Assembly (NCBI GenBank): GCA_030691295.1
Contig: JAUYEQ010000415.1
Span: 1 to 8,593, forward strand
Source of the DNA: Bacteroidota bacterium
Lineage (GTDB): Bacteria; Bacteroidota; Bacteroidia; Bacteroidales; Prolixibacteraceae
Length of the DNA: 8,593 nucleotides
Direction: 5' to 3'
The notes under the pieces were generated by a model that searched no databases, had not been told where the DNA came from, and worked only from the letters and a program-made list of their open reading frames with translations. The position numbers were made by a program, and so were the translations under genes. This document shows, one piece after another, positions 1-6,368 of this stretch; position 1 is the stretch's first letter, and every line of letters starts with the position of its first letter.

Positions 1-1
1 T

Positions 2-1525
2 TTTGACGGCGTAAACAACTGGTCAGAAGGCTGGGCCAACTGGGATCCGGTAAATACGAACTATTCGGAAACATACACAAGCACCAAAGGCAATGGCCAG
101 TTTACCCGCAGCGGTGGTCTGCACATTACTGCAAACGAAACCTGGAGCGGAACAATAAAATTAGACGGATGGGTTTACGTTGACAATGGTGCGACATTGA
201 CCATCGAACCGGGAACTGTTATCCGCGGAACAAACAAGAGCGTTCTTTCGATCGAACGCGGCGGAAAAATTATGGCCGTGGGAACCCGCACGCAACCCAT
301 TGTTTTCACCTCTTCGCAGGGAGCAGGTTTCCGCAGCAACAGTGACTGGGGTGGCCTTGTAATCTGCGGAAACGGAATTAACAACCTCGCAGGTGGCACA
401 GGTGTTGCCGAAGGCGGAATTGGTTCGGAATATGGTGGTACAAACAACGAAGACAATTCAGGAGTTTTGGCGTATGTACGCATCGAATTTCCGGGTTACG
501 AAGTGGCTACCGGCAGCGAGGTAAATGGGCTGACATTAAACTCTGTAGGCAGCGGCACCCGGATCGAATACGTTCAGGTTTCCTATTCGGGCGATGACGG
601 ATTCGAATGGTTCGGAGGAGCGGTAAATGCAAAATACCTGATTTCGTACCGTACCGAAGACGATGATTTCGATACCGACAACGGATTCAGCGGAATGGTG
701 CAGTTTGGTTTGATTCTGCGCGATCCTGCAATAGTGGACACCGACACTGCCAATGCTTTCGAATCGGACAACAACAGCAGCGGAACAGAACTTATCCCGT
801 TGACCAAAGCAATTTTCAGTAATATAAGCGCTTTTGGCGCTTCAAAGGACCTGGCGACTTACACTTCGAACCCACAGAACCATAAAGATGGTGCCGCGAT
901 GCGCATCCGCAGGGCAAGCCGCATTTCAATTTACAATTCATTGTTCCTTGGCTGGGGTCGCGGTGTTCGTCTCGAATCGTCGCCAACACATGCTGCTGCA
1001 ATAGCTGGTGAACTGGTATTGAAAAACAACATCATCGGTGGTATTTATGGTAATAAATATGGCGATGCATCAACAATGACTGTCGCTCAGATTGAAGCGT
1101 GGTACCTCGATGCAGCCAACAAAAACAAGATGCTCGCAACCGATGCCGAAGCAAAAATCACCAATCCGTTTAACCTGGCTTCTCCAAATTTCCAACCACT
1201 GGCTGGTTCTCCGGTATTCAATGCTTCATATTGGTTTGCCACATCAGCTAAACCATCAATTGTTTCATCTGAAACCAAACTGGTTAATTACCCGAATCCA
1301 TTCAGCGGAACTACCAATATTGAACTTCAGCTTGAAAAAGCTTCGTATGTTCGTGTTTCGGTAATTGACATGGCAGGCCGCACAGTTGCAAATCTTCAGG
1401 AAGGAAACCTTACCGAAGGTAAACACCGCTTTGCTTTTGACGGAACCGCACTTCCCAAAGGACTGTATTTTGCGAAAGTTGTGAATGGCAGCGACCAGAA
1501 AGTGGTTAAAATGATTTCGAAATAA
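2..1525 (+). CDS. Secreted beta-helix-like protein with T9SS type A sorting domain, 5'-truncated
   Basis: This reading frame is open from base 2, so the 5' end lies outside the window; 507 residues are visible. The TTG at 197 is internal (leucine of ATLTIEPGTVIRG), not a start. The body has the ATLTIEPGTVIRG...PIVFTS...DWGGLVICG pattern common in large secreted Bacteroidota proteins thought to fold as right-handed parallel beta-helices. Acidic, glycine-rich stretches follow: SGDDGFEWFGG (about residues 196-206) and TEDDDFDTDNG (about 218-228), possibly metal-binding. The last ~89 residues are a Por secretion tail: NYPNPFSG near 429-436, then the VRVSVIDMAGR and LPKGLYFAKV blocks, ending in KMISK. 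Such tails route proteins through the T9SS to the cell surface or medium. No catalytic motif is recognised, so the molecular role is unknown. A strong hairpin terminator follows directly. Confidence 0.9.
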   Translation, partial: FDGVNNWSEGWANWDPVNTNYSETYTSTKGNGQFTRSGGLHITANETWSGTIKLDGWVYVDNGATLTIEPGTVIRGTNKSVLSIERGGKIMAVGTRTQPIVFTSSQGAGFRSNSDWGGLVICGNGINNLAGGTGVAEGGIGSEYGGTNNEDNSGVLAYVRIEFPGYEVATGSEVNGLTLNSVGSGTRIEYVQVSYSGDDGFEWFGGAVNAKYLISYRTEDDDFDTDNGFSGMVQFGLILRDPAIVDTDTANAFESDNNSSGTELIPLTKAIFSNISAFGASKDLATYTSNPQNHKDGAAMRIRRASRISIYNSLFLGWGRGVRLESSPTHAAAIAGELVLKNNIIGGIYGNKYGDASTMTVAQIEAWYLDAANKNKMLATDAEAKITNPFNLASPNFQPLAGSPVFNASYWFATSAKPSIVSSETKLVNYPNPFSGTTNIELQLEKASYVRVSVIDMAGRTVANLQEGNLTEGKHRFAFDGTALPKGLYFAKVVNGSDQKVVKMISK

Positions 1526-1547
1526 TTGATACTGCATATTGCAAAAT

Positions 1548-1585
1548 AAAGAGCTTCATCGGCAAACTGCTGATGAAGCTCTTTT
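1548..1585 (+). terminator. Intrinsic terminator after the T9SS-tail gene
   Basis: A perfect 13-bp inverted repeat (1548-1560 with 1572-1584) extends inward by one G:U and two G:C pairs, giving a ~16-bp stem with a 5-base loop. A T-run follows at 1582-1585. It starts 22 bases after the stop codon of the preceding gene. The A-rich left flank means it might also act weakly on the minus strand. Confidence 0.9.
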
Positions 1586-1606
1586 AAAATCACTATATTT
1601 ACTGGC

Positions 1607-1614
1607 AATATTTG
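1607..1614 (+). promoter_or_regulatory. Possible Bacteroides-type -7 box for the MORN-repeat gene
   Basis: AATATTTG matches the Bacteroidota -7 consensus TAnnTTTG at all but the first base. It lies 28 bases before the ATG at 1642, just after the preceding terminator, so a new promoter is expected here. No good -33 TTTG is seen at the usual distance (TTTT at 1582-1585 is the nearest), so this is weak. Confidence 0.3.
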
Positions 1615-1641
1615 AGAGTCAGGAAAAGTAAAAAGATTGCC

Positions 1642-2115
1642 ATGAAGAAAATAGGTTTGTTACTCGCACTAATTAGCTTGCTGTCATTTGTAAGCAATGC
1701 TCAGGAACTGAAGGAAATTAACGGTATCTATTACGCCGACAGCGTGGCTTATACCGGAAGATATGTAACCCATTTTCCGAATGGTAAGATTAAAATTGAG
1801 CTGAACCTTGAGAACGGCTTAAAGAATGGTACAGCCAACGTCTATTTCGAAAACGGCTTGCTGAACGAAGTAAGATCTTACAAGAATAACCTGATGCACG
1901 GTTCATGGATTACTTACAACGATCAGAAAGTTCTGACTGGTTTGGCGAATTACAAAGACGGGTTAAAACACGGTGCCTGGATGATCTGGGATGCCAGTGG
2001 AAACCTACTTTATGAGCTGCATTACAACATGGGAGAAAAAGTTGGCATCTGGCGAAACTTTGGCAAGAACGGCGAGATAGTAAGCGAACGTGAGTATCCG
2101 GAGAAGGGGAAATAG
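1642..2115 (+). CDS. Small secreted MORN/YwqK-type repeat protein
   Basis: The 157-residue product begins with a clear signal peptide (MKKIGLLLALISLLSFVSNA, cleavage probably before QE). The ATG at 1642 is chosen because it places the signal peptide at the N-terminus. An in-frame TTG at 1612 would add ten charged residues in front of it and overlaps the probable promoter. After a short linker the protein consists of about five repeats of ~20 residues with a Y...NGK/NGL...G.W pattern: FPNGKIKIELNLENGLKNG, YFENGLLNEV, MHGSWITYND, KHGAWMIWDASGN and VGIWRNFGKNGE. These resemble MORN-variant repeats of the family often labelled YwqK-type antitoxin. No partner toxin gene lies nearby and the protein is exported, so that label should not be read as function. 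It is probably periplasmic or surface-exposed, with role unknown. Confidence 0.88.
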   Translation: MKKIGLLLALISLLSFVSNAQELKEINGIYYADSVAYTGRYVTHFPNGKIKIELNLENGLKNGTANVYFENGLLNEVRSYKNNLMHGSWITYNDQKVLTGLANYKDGLKHGAWMIWDASGNLLYELHYNMGEKVGIWRNFGKNGEIVSEREYPEKGK

Positions 2116-2142
2116 TGTTCAGTGATCAGTGGTCAGTCGTAG
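2116..2142. repeat. Degenerate 7-bp tandem repeat (TGNTCAG)
   Basis: Three consecutive heptamers, TGTTCAG, TGATCAG and TGGTCAG, run from 2116 to 2136, followed by a partial copy (TCGTAG). They begin at the base after the TAG stop of the MORN-repeat gene. Function unknown; runs of this kind occur as non-coding filler in many genomes. Confidence 0.6.
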
Positions 2143-2144
2143 TG

Positions 2145-2163
2145 TTCAAATTTGGAATTTGAA
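2145..2163. repeat. Short perfect palindrome (8-bp arms)
   Basis: TTCAAATT and AATTTGAA are separated by TGG. The element is AT-rich and not followed by a T-run on either strand, so it is unlikely to be a terminator. It is part of the repeat patchwork that fills the gap 2116-2430. Confidence 0.55.
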
Positions 2164-2190
2164 ACCTGAGATCATTCCGATATTTTTTTT

Positions 2191-2282
2191 GCCACCAAAA
2201 CACGAAAACACTAAATTTCACCAAAATTAATCCATTGAAATTTAGCTTTTTGTGCAATTTGGAGTCTTGGAGATTTGGTGGC
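2191..2282. repeat. Imperfect palindromic intergenic element with GCCACC/GGTGGC ends
   Basis: The left arm (2191-2226) and right arm (2247-2282) are inverted copies; by eye 28 of 36 positions pair, including the outer nine. A nested alternative is a perfect 10-bp hairpin, CTAAATTTCA (2211-2220) with TGAAATTTAG (2236-2245). T-runs sit outside both ends. The 10-mer AACCTGAGAT occurs on each side, at 2163-2172 and 2323-2332. The form suggests a small non-autonomous repeat (REP- or MITE-like). No protein is encoded. Similar GCCACCAA-type repeats are recalled from other genomes but were not checked. Confidence 0.6.
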
Positions 2283-2333
2283 ATCTTATTTTTTTGAATT
2301 TTCAGAGTGGAATCAAACCTGGAACCTGAGATT

Positions 2334-2373
2334 CAATTGCAATCTGTAATAAAACTTTAATCCAATTGCAATC
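2334..2373. promoter_or_regulatory. Paired 11-bp direct repeat upstream of a promoter, possible operator
   Basis: CAATTGCAATC occurs at 2334-2344 and again at 2363-2373, 29 bases apart (nearly three helical turns). The second copy ends 20 bases before the -7 box at 2394. Each copy contains the palindromes CAATTG and TTGCAA. Position and spacing fit two sites for a DNA-binding regulator of the 2431 gene; this is inference only. Confidence 0.4.
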
Positions 2374-2393
2374 GCGCTGTAATCATGTGGGTC

Positions 2394-2401
2394 TATTTTT
2401 G
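2394..2401 (+). promoter_or_regulatory. Bacteroides-type -7 promoter box
   Basis: TATTTTTG is a perfect match to TAnnTTTG and lies 29 bases before the ATG at 2431. The nearest -33-like element is ATTG at 2365-2368, giving a gap of 25 bases, longer than the usual ~19-21. The -33 part is therefore weak or replaced by an activator. Confidence 0.55.
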
Positions 2402-2430
2402 TAACGTAGAAAAATTTAAAACAGACAATC

Positions 2431-2790
2431 ATGAAAAAGTTAATCCTATCAGTTCTTGTGTTAGTCGCTTCAGTTAGCGCATTTGCAGAAAAGTCTGATT
2501 CGAAAGCCGAAAATAAAAGCGCCGCAAAAAGTGAAGCGGCAATAACCGTTGTTAGCGGAAATATTATCGACGAAATAACAGGCGAAGCCCTTGTTGGCGT
2601 TGAAGTAACAGTTGAAGGATCAGATTCAAAAACATATACCGATTTTGATGGTCATTTTACACTAAAAGACGTTAAAACCGGAGAATGTAAATTAGTAGCA
2701 AGCTACACTTCTTACAACAAAAAAGAAAAAACTGTTGAATTGAAATCAAAAAAGAATCAGATTAAAATTGAACTTCAGGCATCAAAATAA
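2431..2790 (+). CDS. Small secreted carboxypeptidase-regulatory-like (beta-sandwich) domain protein
   Basis: The 119-residue product starts with a typical signal peptide (MKKLILSVLVLVASVSAFA, cleavage before EKSD). A short charged, Lys/Ser/Ala-rich linker follows (about residues 20-37). The rest, about 38-116, is one CarboxypepD_reg-like domain: VVSGNIIDEITGEALVGVEVTVEGSDSKTYTD, then FDGHFTLKDVKTGECKLVASYTSY. This is the same small beta-sandwich found at the N-terminus of many SusC/TonB-dependent transporters, but here it stands alone, with no plug, barrel or protease domain. It has no catalytic residues and is lysine-rich at the C-terminus. It is probably a periplasmic or surface binding or structural protein; the partner is unknown. 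A perfect -7 box lies upstream and a hairpin terminator downstream, so it is likely a single-gene transcript. Confidence 0.88.
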   Translation: MKKLILSVLVLVASVSAFAEKSDSKAENKSAAKSEAAITVVSGNIIDEITGEALVGVEVTVEGSDSKTYTDFDGHFTLKDVKTGECKLVASYTSYNKKEKTVELKSKKNQIKIELQASK

Positions 2791-2830
2791 ATGTTGCGGT
2801 TGTTCATTGATTAGTTAATACTCAAGATTG

Positions 2831-2862
2831 AAACCTCTTCTTTAAGCCGGAAGAGGTTTTTT
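2831..2862 (+). terminator. Intrinsic terminator between convergent genes
   Basis: AAACCTCTT (2831-2839) pairs with AAGAGGTTT (2851-2859), extended by one G:C and one G:U pair. A run of six T's (2857-2862) follows on the plus strand. It lies 40 bases after the 2431 gene. On the minus strand the same hairpin is followed only by TTTC, so it could terminate phnW transcripts less efficiently. Confidence 0.85.
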
Positions 2863-2892
2863 AGTTTTCGGTATTATCCTGAATGAAGTATT

Positions 2893-3996
2893 TTAGCAAC
2901 TCACTTCCATTTCAGTTAAAACCTCCCCTATAGCCACCACCAACCGGTCAATATCTTCAACATATAGCTGCCCGATATTTCCAATCCTGAAACAATTGGT
3001 ATCACTCAGTTTTCCCTGATAAATCACTTGTCCACGCTGGTGCAGGCTTTCATAGAAACGGGTAAAATCGAAATTCGGATCTTCAGGAAACAGAAATGAG
3101 GTAATAATATATCCCTGATCTTTTTTGTCCAGATAAGTTTTTAGGCCGACCGCTTCGGTTCCCTCAATTAATCTTCGGTAGTTTTGCTGATAGCGTTCCG
3201 ATCGTTTTTCAATTCCGCCTTCTGCTTTTAATTCTTCGATGGCTTTGCGGAAAGCCAAAATGGATTGAATCGGAGGAGTGAACCGGAACTGATTGTTCTT
3301 TTTCAGATCGACCCATTGGCCGTACAGATCGAGTGAAATGGTACGGGCATTTCCATAACAGGATTCAAGCGTAAGGATTTTGCAAATAACAAATGAAAAG
3401 CCGGGAACACCTTCAATGCATTTGTTCGACGACGACACCAGAAAATCAATGTCAAGCGCCTTTATATCAATAGGTACTGCACCAAAACTGCTCATGGCAT
3501 CAACAATGTAAACCTTGTTATACTTTCGGGCCACCAAACCAACTCCTTCAATATCATTGAATATACCGGTGGTTGTTTCGCAGTGAACAATGGCCACATG
3601 AGTGATCGTTTCATCCGTTTTCAAGGCTACTTCTACATCCTGTGCCGGCGGAACTATGTTCTCACGATAGCGTAAAATAGAGATTTTTATATCGTAAATC
3701 TCTGCCATTTGTCTGATCCGGTTGCCATACGCACCGTTGGTAATCAGGAGCAAATGTCCATCAGCAGGAATGGCTGTTGAAATAACCGATTCGACACCAA
3801 AAGTTCCGGAACCCTGCATCAGCACTGTGTCGTATCCATCTTCCGGAGTTAAGCCGGCGATGGTAAGTAATTCGCTGCGAATTTCTTTTACTATTTCCAG
3901 AAACTCCTTGTCGCGGGAGCCCATGTCGTGAAGCATGGCTTCTTTTACTGAAAGTTTTGTATTTAGCGGTCCGGGGGTGAATAATTTGTTATCCAT
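2893..3996 (-). CDS. phnW: 2-aminoethylphosphonate:pyruvate transaminase
   Basis: This PLP-dependent aminotransferase (367 residues, the normal family length) transfers the amino group of 2-aminoethylphosphonate to pyruvate, giving phosphonoacetaldehyde and alanine in the cytosol. Visible hallmarks are the N-terminal LFTPGPLNT block (5-13), the PLP-phosphate loop QGSGTFGVES (61-70), the aspartate expected to contact the PLP ring nitrogen in VDAMSSFG (D166), and the Schiff-base lysine in SSNKCIEGVPGF (K192), a motif typical of PhnW rather than the related serine:glyoxylate aminotransferases. The ATG at 3996 puts LFTPGP at the usual distance from the start. It is the last gene of the minus-strand group and supplies the substrate of PhnX. 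A 187-base gap with hairpins separates it from the permease gene, so it may be read through or have its own weak promoter; CAAAATTC at 4074-4081 (GAATTTTG on the minus strand) resembles a -7 box. Confidence 0.96.
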   Translation of the reverse strand: MDNKLFTPGPLNTKLSVKEAMLHDMGSRDKEFLEIVKEIRSELLTIAGLTPEDGYDTVLMQGSGTFGVESVISTAIPADGHLLLITNGAYGNRIRQMAEIYDIKISILRYRENIVPPAQDVEVALKTDETITHVAIVHCETTTGIFNDIEGVGLVARKYNKVYIVDAMSSFGAVPIDIKALDIDFLVSSSNKCIEGVPGFSFVICKILTLESCYGNARTISLDLYGQWVDLKKNNQFRFTPPIQSILAFRKAIEELKAEGGIEKRSERYQQNYRRLIEGTEAVGLKTYLDKKDQGYIITSFLFPEDPNFDFTRFYESLHQRGQVIYQGKLSDTNCFRIGNIGQLYVEDIDRLVVAIGEVLTEMEVSC

Positions 3997-4094
3997 AGTT
4001 GATTGTTTTTATTTGATTGCAAATGAGTTTTCAGGTGTCGATTTAATTGTATAATGAATATTCGGTTGTTTGACAAAATTCATTGTATAAGAGT

Positions 4095-4138
4095 CAATTA
4101 TCATTTGCCGTTTGCCTTTAGGCAACGGATGACAATTG
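4095..4138. repeat. Imperfect hairpin repeat upstream of phnW
   Basis: An inverted repeat folds around the loop TTTA (4117-4120). GCC pairs with GGC, then CCGT with ACGG after a bulge, and farther out TCAT with ATGA and CAATT with AATTG. No T-run follows on the minus strand, so a simple terminator is unlikely. It is one of three hairpins in a row in the permease-phnW gap. Confidence 0.6.
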
Positions 4139-4151
4139 AAGAGAAATTCTG

Positions 4152-4182
4152 GGCTTTAGCCCTATGGTTGGTGGCTAAAGCC
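4152..4182. repeat. Hairpin repeat with GGCTTTAGCC/GGCTAAAGCC arms
   Basis: A perfect 10-bp stem (4152-4161 with 4173-4182) encloses an 11-base loop. It lies immediately downstream of the permease stop codon on the minus strand. Similar GGCTAAAGCC hairpins are recalled as dispersed repeats in Bacteroidota genomes, which was not verified here. Confidence 0.65.
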
Positions 4183-4183
4183 A

Positions 4184-5548
4184 TTAGCTGCGTTCGTCAA
4201 TCTGTCCGTCAGATGAATCTGACGGCAAAGGATAACCTAGGTACATAACAGAATATTCATAAATTGTATTTTCCGATTCTATTTCCTGATTTTCTTTGCC
4301 GTAATTCCATTTCAGGATAAGTAAAAAGGCGGCAATTAAAGCGACGATCACGAACAATTGAAACAATGCATCCCATCCATATTTGGCAGAAACAAAAGCC
4401 ACTGCAAACGGCGAGAGCAACTGACCTGCAGAGCCAACTCCGTTGATGAGTCCTGCCGCCAAAGCTGCTCCTTGATTCTTCCCGATATCCATGGCCGCCG
4501 CACCCGACATGAGCGAATCGGGGCCGTAGGTAAAAAAGCCGATCAGCCCGATGGAAATGATGGTTGGAACAATGCCCAACGGACTGAGATACGGTTGCAG
4601 ATACAGCACAAATGCCAACCCGAACAGCATGATGGAACTGACCGGGAAACGGCGTGTTTGAAACAGGTAATCGGAAGCATAACCCGCTGCCAGAATGCCC
4701 AGAAATCCGAAAGCCTCGTAAGCTATGGAAGTGTAGCCTGCCCGCTCATCGGAATAAAAGAGCGCTTCAGACAAGTAAAGCGGAAGCCAGAAAAGAAATG
4801 CGTAACGGGTAAATTTGACGAAAAAATACATTGCTGCGGCAATCCAGACAGCACCATTTTTCAGAACAGCCAGATGTGCTTCTTTTTCTTTCCGCTTTCC
4901 TTTTTTGGTACTCGTATCTCTTTCAAAAGGTTCCAATCCAACATCGGTGGGCTTGTTCCTGACAAATACAATGTAGCCCAACGAAATAACCAGCAGTAAA
5001 ATCGCGGGTGCCAGAAATGCCCGTCGCCACGACAATTCAGCCAGTATATTTTGATTGGAAAGCCAATAGGTTGCAAATGCCGTAGCAGCCATTCCTCCAA
5101 TTACGTAGCAGGTTGTCCAGAACGACATCATTACCCCACGCTCCTTCTTTTTAAACCAGGGCGTCAGATTTTTAATCAGGCCCGACCAGCCCGACGATTG
5201 CCCTAAGCCGTTCAAACCCATCAGGAAAAGAAAAGAGCCAATGGTTCCCATCCAGCCCATCAGCAGGTTTGCGATGACGGAGATGATCAGGCCAATTCCA
5301 ACAATCAACCGTGGACCATGGCGGTCGCTCAGATAGCCGTTTAGAAATTGGCCCAGCATATACATGACGCTGTAAATGGTAATGACAAAAGCGAATTCAT
5401 CTTTGGAAGTATGCAGTTCTCGGCTCATAACAGGCATTACCACACTGAAATTTTTCCGGCAGAAATACATCCCAAAATAGGCCATCCAGGTGAGTGCAAA
5501 TATTTGCAGCCTCCATTTTTTCATTTCAATTGAAACCACTTTGATCAT
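4184..5548 (-). CDS. MFS permease of the organophosphate:phosphate antiporter type (GlpT/UhpC-like)
   Basis: This 454-residue inner-membrane protein has about 12 hydrophobic segments and a charged central loop (DTSTKKGKRKEKEAH, near 211-225). Features of the GlpT/UhpT/UhpC/PgtP family are visible: FGMYFCRKNFSVVMP in helix 1 (R31), FTRYAFLFWLPLYL after the central loop (R248), and YGPDSLMSGAAAMD in the C-terminal half. In GlpT the matching arginines (R45, R269) bind the phosphate group, so a phosphate- or phosphonate-bearing substrate is likely. Between phnX and phnW, AEP import is the simplest reading. The ATG at 5548 is preferred, 7 bases after the phnX stop; a start at 5578 would overlap phnX, and 5524 is also possible. 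Oddity: the last ~13 residues (PSDSSDGQIDERS) are encoded by a palindromic repeat. Confidence 0.9.
   Translation of the reverse strand: MIKVVSIEMKKWRLQIFALTWMAYFGMYFCRKNFSVVMPVMSRELHTSKDEFAFVITIYSVMYMLGQFLNGYLSDRHGPRLIVGIGLIISVIANLLMGWMGTIGSFLFLMGLNGLGQSSGWSGLIKNLTPWFKKKERGVMMSFWTTCYVIGGMAATAFATYWLSNQNILAELSWRRAFLAPAILLLVISLGYIVFVRNKPTDVGLEPFERDTSTKKGKRKEKEAHLAVLKNGAVWIAAAMYFFVKFTRYAFLFWLPLYLSEALFYSDERAGYTSIAYEAFGFLGILAAGYASDYLFQTRRFPVSSIMLFGLAFVLYLQPYLSPLGIVPTIISIGLIGFFTYGPDSLMSGAAAMDIGKNQGAALAAGLINGVGSAGQLLSPFAVAFVSAKYGWDALFQLFVIVALIAAFLLILKWNYGKENQEIESENTIYEYSVMYLGYPLPSDSSDGQIDERS
4206..4225. repeat. Perfect palindrome inside the permease 3' end
   Basis: CCGTCAGAT (4206-4214) and ATCTGACGG (4217-4225) form a perfect 9-bp inverted repeat around GA. 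On the minus strand it encodes PSDSSDG of the permease tail, a few codons before the stop. It is the third hairpin in the row starting at 4095. Confidence 0.75.
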
Positions 5549-5555
5549 GATTTTC

Positions 5556-6368
5556 TTACTTGTTAAAACCAGCTCCAATCAAATGATCAATTTCTTCGAG
5601 GATGGGCCAACAGTCCCAAACACCTTCGCACACATAGTCAGCCCCTGAATTCAGTAGTTTCTTGCCTGCAAGGGCTATTTTTTCCATCAACCAAACATGG
5701 TCGGCATTTTCAACATCATCTGCCGACAAACCAACTTCGTTTCCTGATTTTGTCAGGCCAATTGTCCACATTCCGGCATTTATTCCTTCCTGAATGTCGG
5801 CCACTGTGTCGCCGATTTTTACCATCTGGCTTAGCGGAAAGACATTCATTTTTTCGCAATTGCGGAAGATCATCCAGGGAGCAGGACGGCCCGCCAAAAC
5901 ATCCGAAGAATTGACTACTGAATCAGGCCTTAATCCGTTTGCATAAGCAATTGGCAGTAGGTTGTTCATCATTTCTGAAACATATCCGGTGGTAGTACCA
6001 ACTTTCACTCCTTGTTTTTTGAGCCTTTCGATCAGCTCAACAGCGCCGGGAATTGGGTCGCTGTAGTTTTTTACAATTATGGCAAGGGCAGGTTCAAGTT
6101 CAGCATAAATATCTTCAACATCTGCTTCTGATGGAGTTCGCCCAAATTCTGCGATCCACTGCTTTTGCACTGTTTCAAGCCTGAAAAGCTCCCTGACATG
6201 GTCTTTTTTCGCCAAACCCATTGGGCCACGTGCTTCGTCAATGCTTAGCAGTATGTCTTTTCTCCGGAAGACTTCAATAAATACCTGGGTTGGAGCAATG
6301 CATCCGTAGTCGATGATGGTACCAGCCCAGTCGAAAATCACCGCCTTTATGTTTTTTAATTGAGTCAT
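5556..6368 (-). CDS. phnX: Phosphonoacetaldehyde hydrolase (phosphonatase)
   Basis: This cytosolic HAD-superfamily enzyme (270 residues, normal length) cleaves the C-P bond of phosphonoacetaldehyde to acetaldehyde and phosphate, the second step of AEP breakdown. Motif I, VIFDWAGTIIDYG, carries the nucleophile D13 and the alanine (A15) that distinguishes phosphonatases from other HAD phosphatases. The cap domain has ARGPMGLAKKDHVREL, with the Schiff-base lysine probably K54. Motif II is GTTTGY (T127), and GRPAPWMIF supplies R161. KIGDTVADIQEG gives the Mg-binding acidic pair D187/D191. All these sit one residue beyond the recalled Bacillus cereus numbering (D12, K53, R160, D186, D190), which supports the ATG at 6368. 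The permease gene starts 7 bases after the stop, so the two are probably co-transcribed and translationally close. A terminator-like hairpin and a 9-bp direct repeat precede the gene. Confidence 0.97.
   Translation of the reverse strand: MTQLKNIKAVIFDWAGTIIDYGCIAPTQVFIEVFRRKDILLSIDEARGPMGLAKKDHVRELFRLETVQKQWIAEFGRTPSEADVEDIYAELEPALAIIVKNYSDPIPGAVELIERLKKQGVKVGTTTGYVSEMMNNLLPIAYANGLRPDSVVNSSDVLAGRPAPWMIFRNCEKMNVFPLSQMVKIGDTVADIQEGINAGMWTIGLTKSGNEVGLSADDVENADHVWLMEKIALAGKKLLNSGADYVCEGVWDCWPILEEIDHLIGAGFNK

Noticed and set aside
197..199. TTG as the start of the T9SS-tail gene
   Set aside because: The frame is open back to base 2 and encodes family-typical sequence (SGTIKLDGWVYVDNGATLTIEPG), so this is an internal leucine.
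1612..1614. TTG start for the MORN-repeat gene
   Set aside because: It would place ten basic residues before the signal peptide and overlaps a probable -7 box; the ATG at 1642 fits better.
2116..2142. Start of a CRISPR-like array
   Set aside because: The repeat unit is only 7 bp, degenerate and without spacers; no cas genes are present.
4054..4248. Plus-strand 64-residue open frame in the permease-phnW gap
   Set aside because: It is built almost wholly from the three hairpin repeats and overlaps the permease 3' end; nothing suggests a real protein.
4358..4999. Plus-strand 213-residue open frame
   Set aside because: It is antisense to the permease gene, has a low-complexity, cysteine- and histidine-rich composition with no recognisable domain, and reflects codon use of the real gene.
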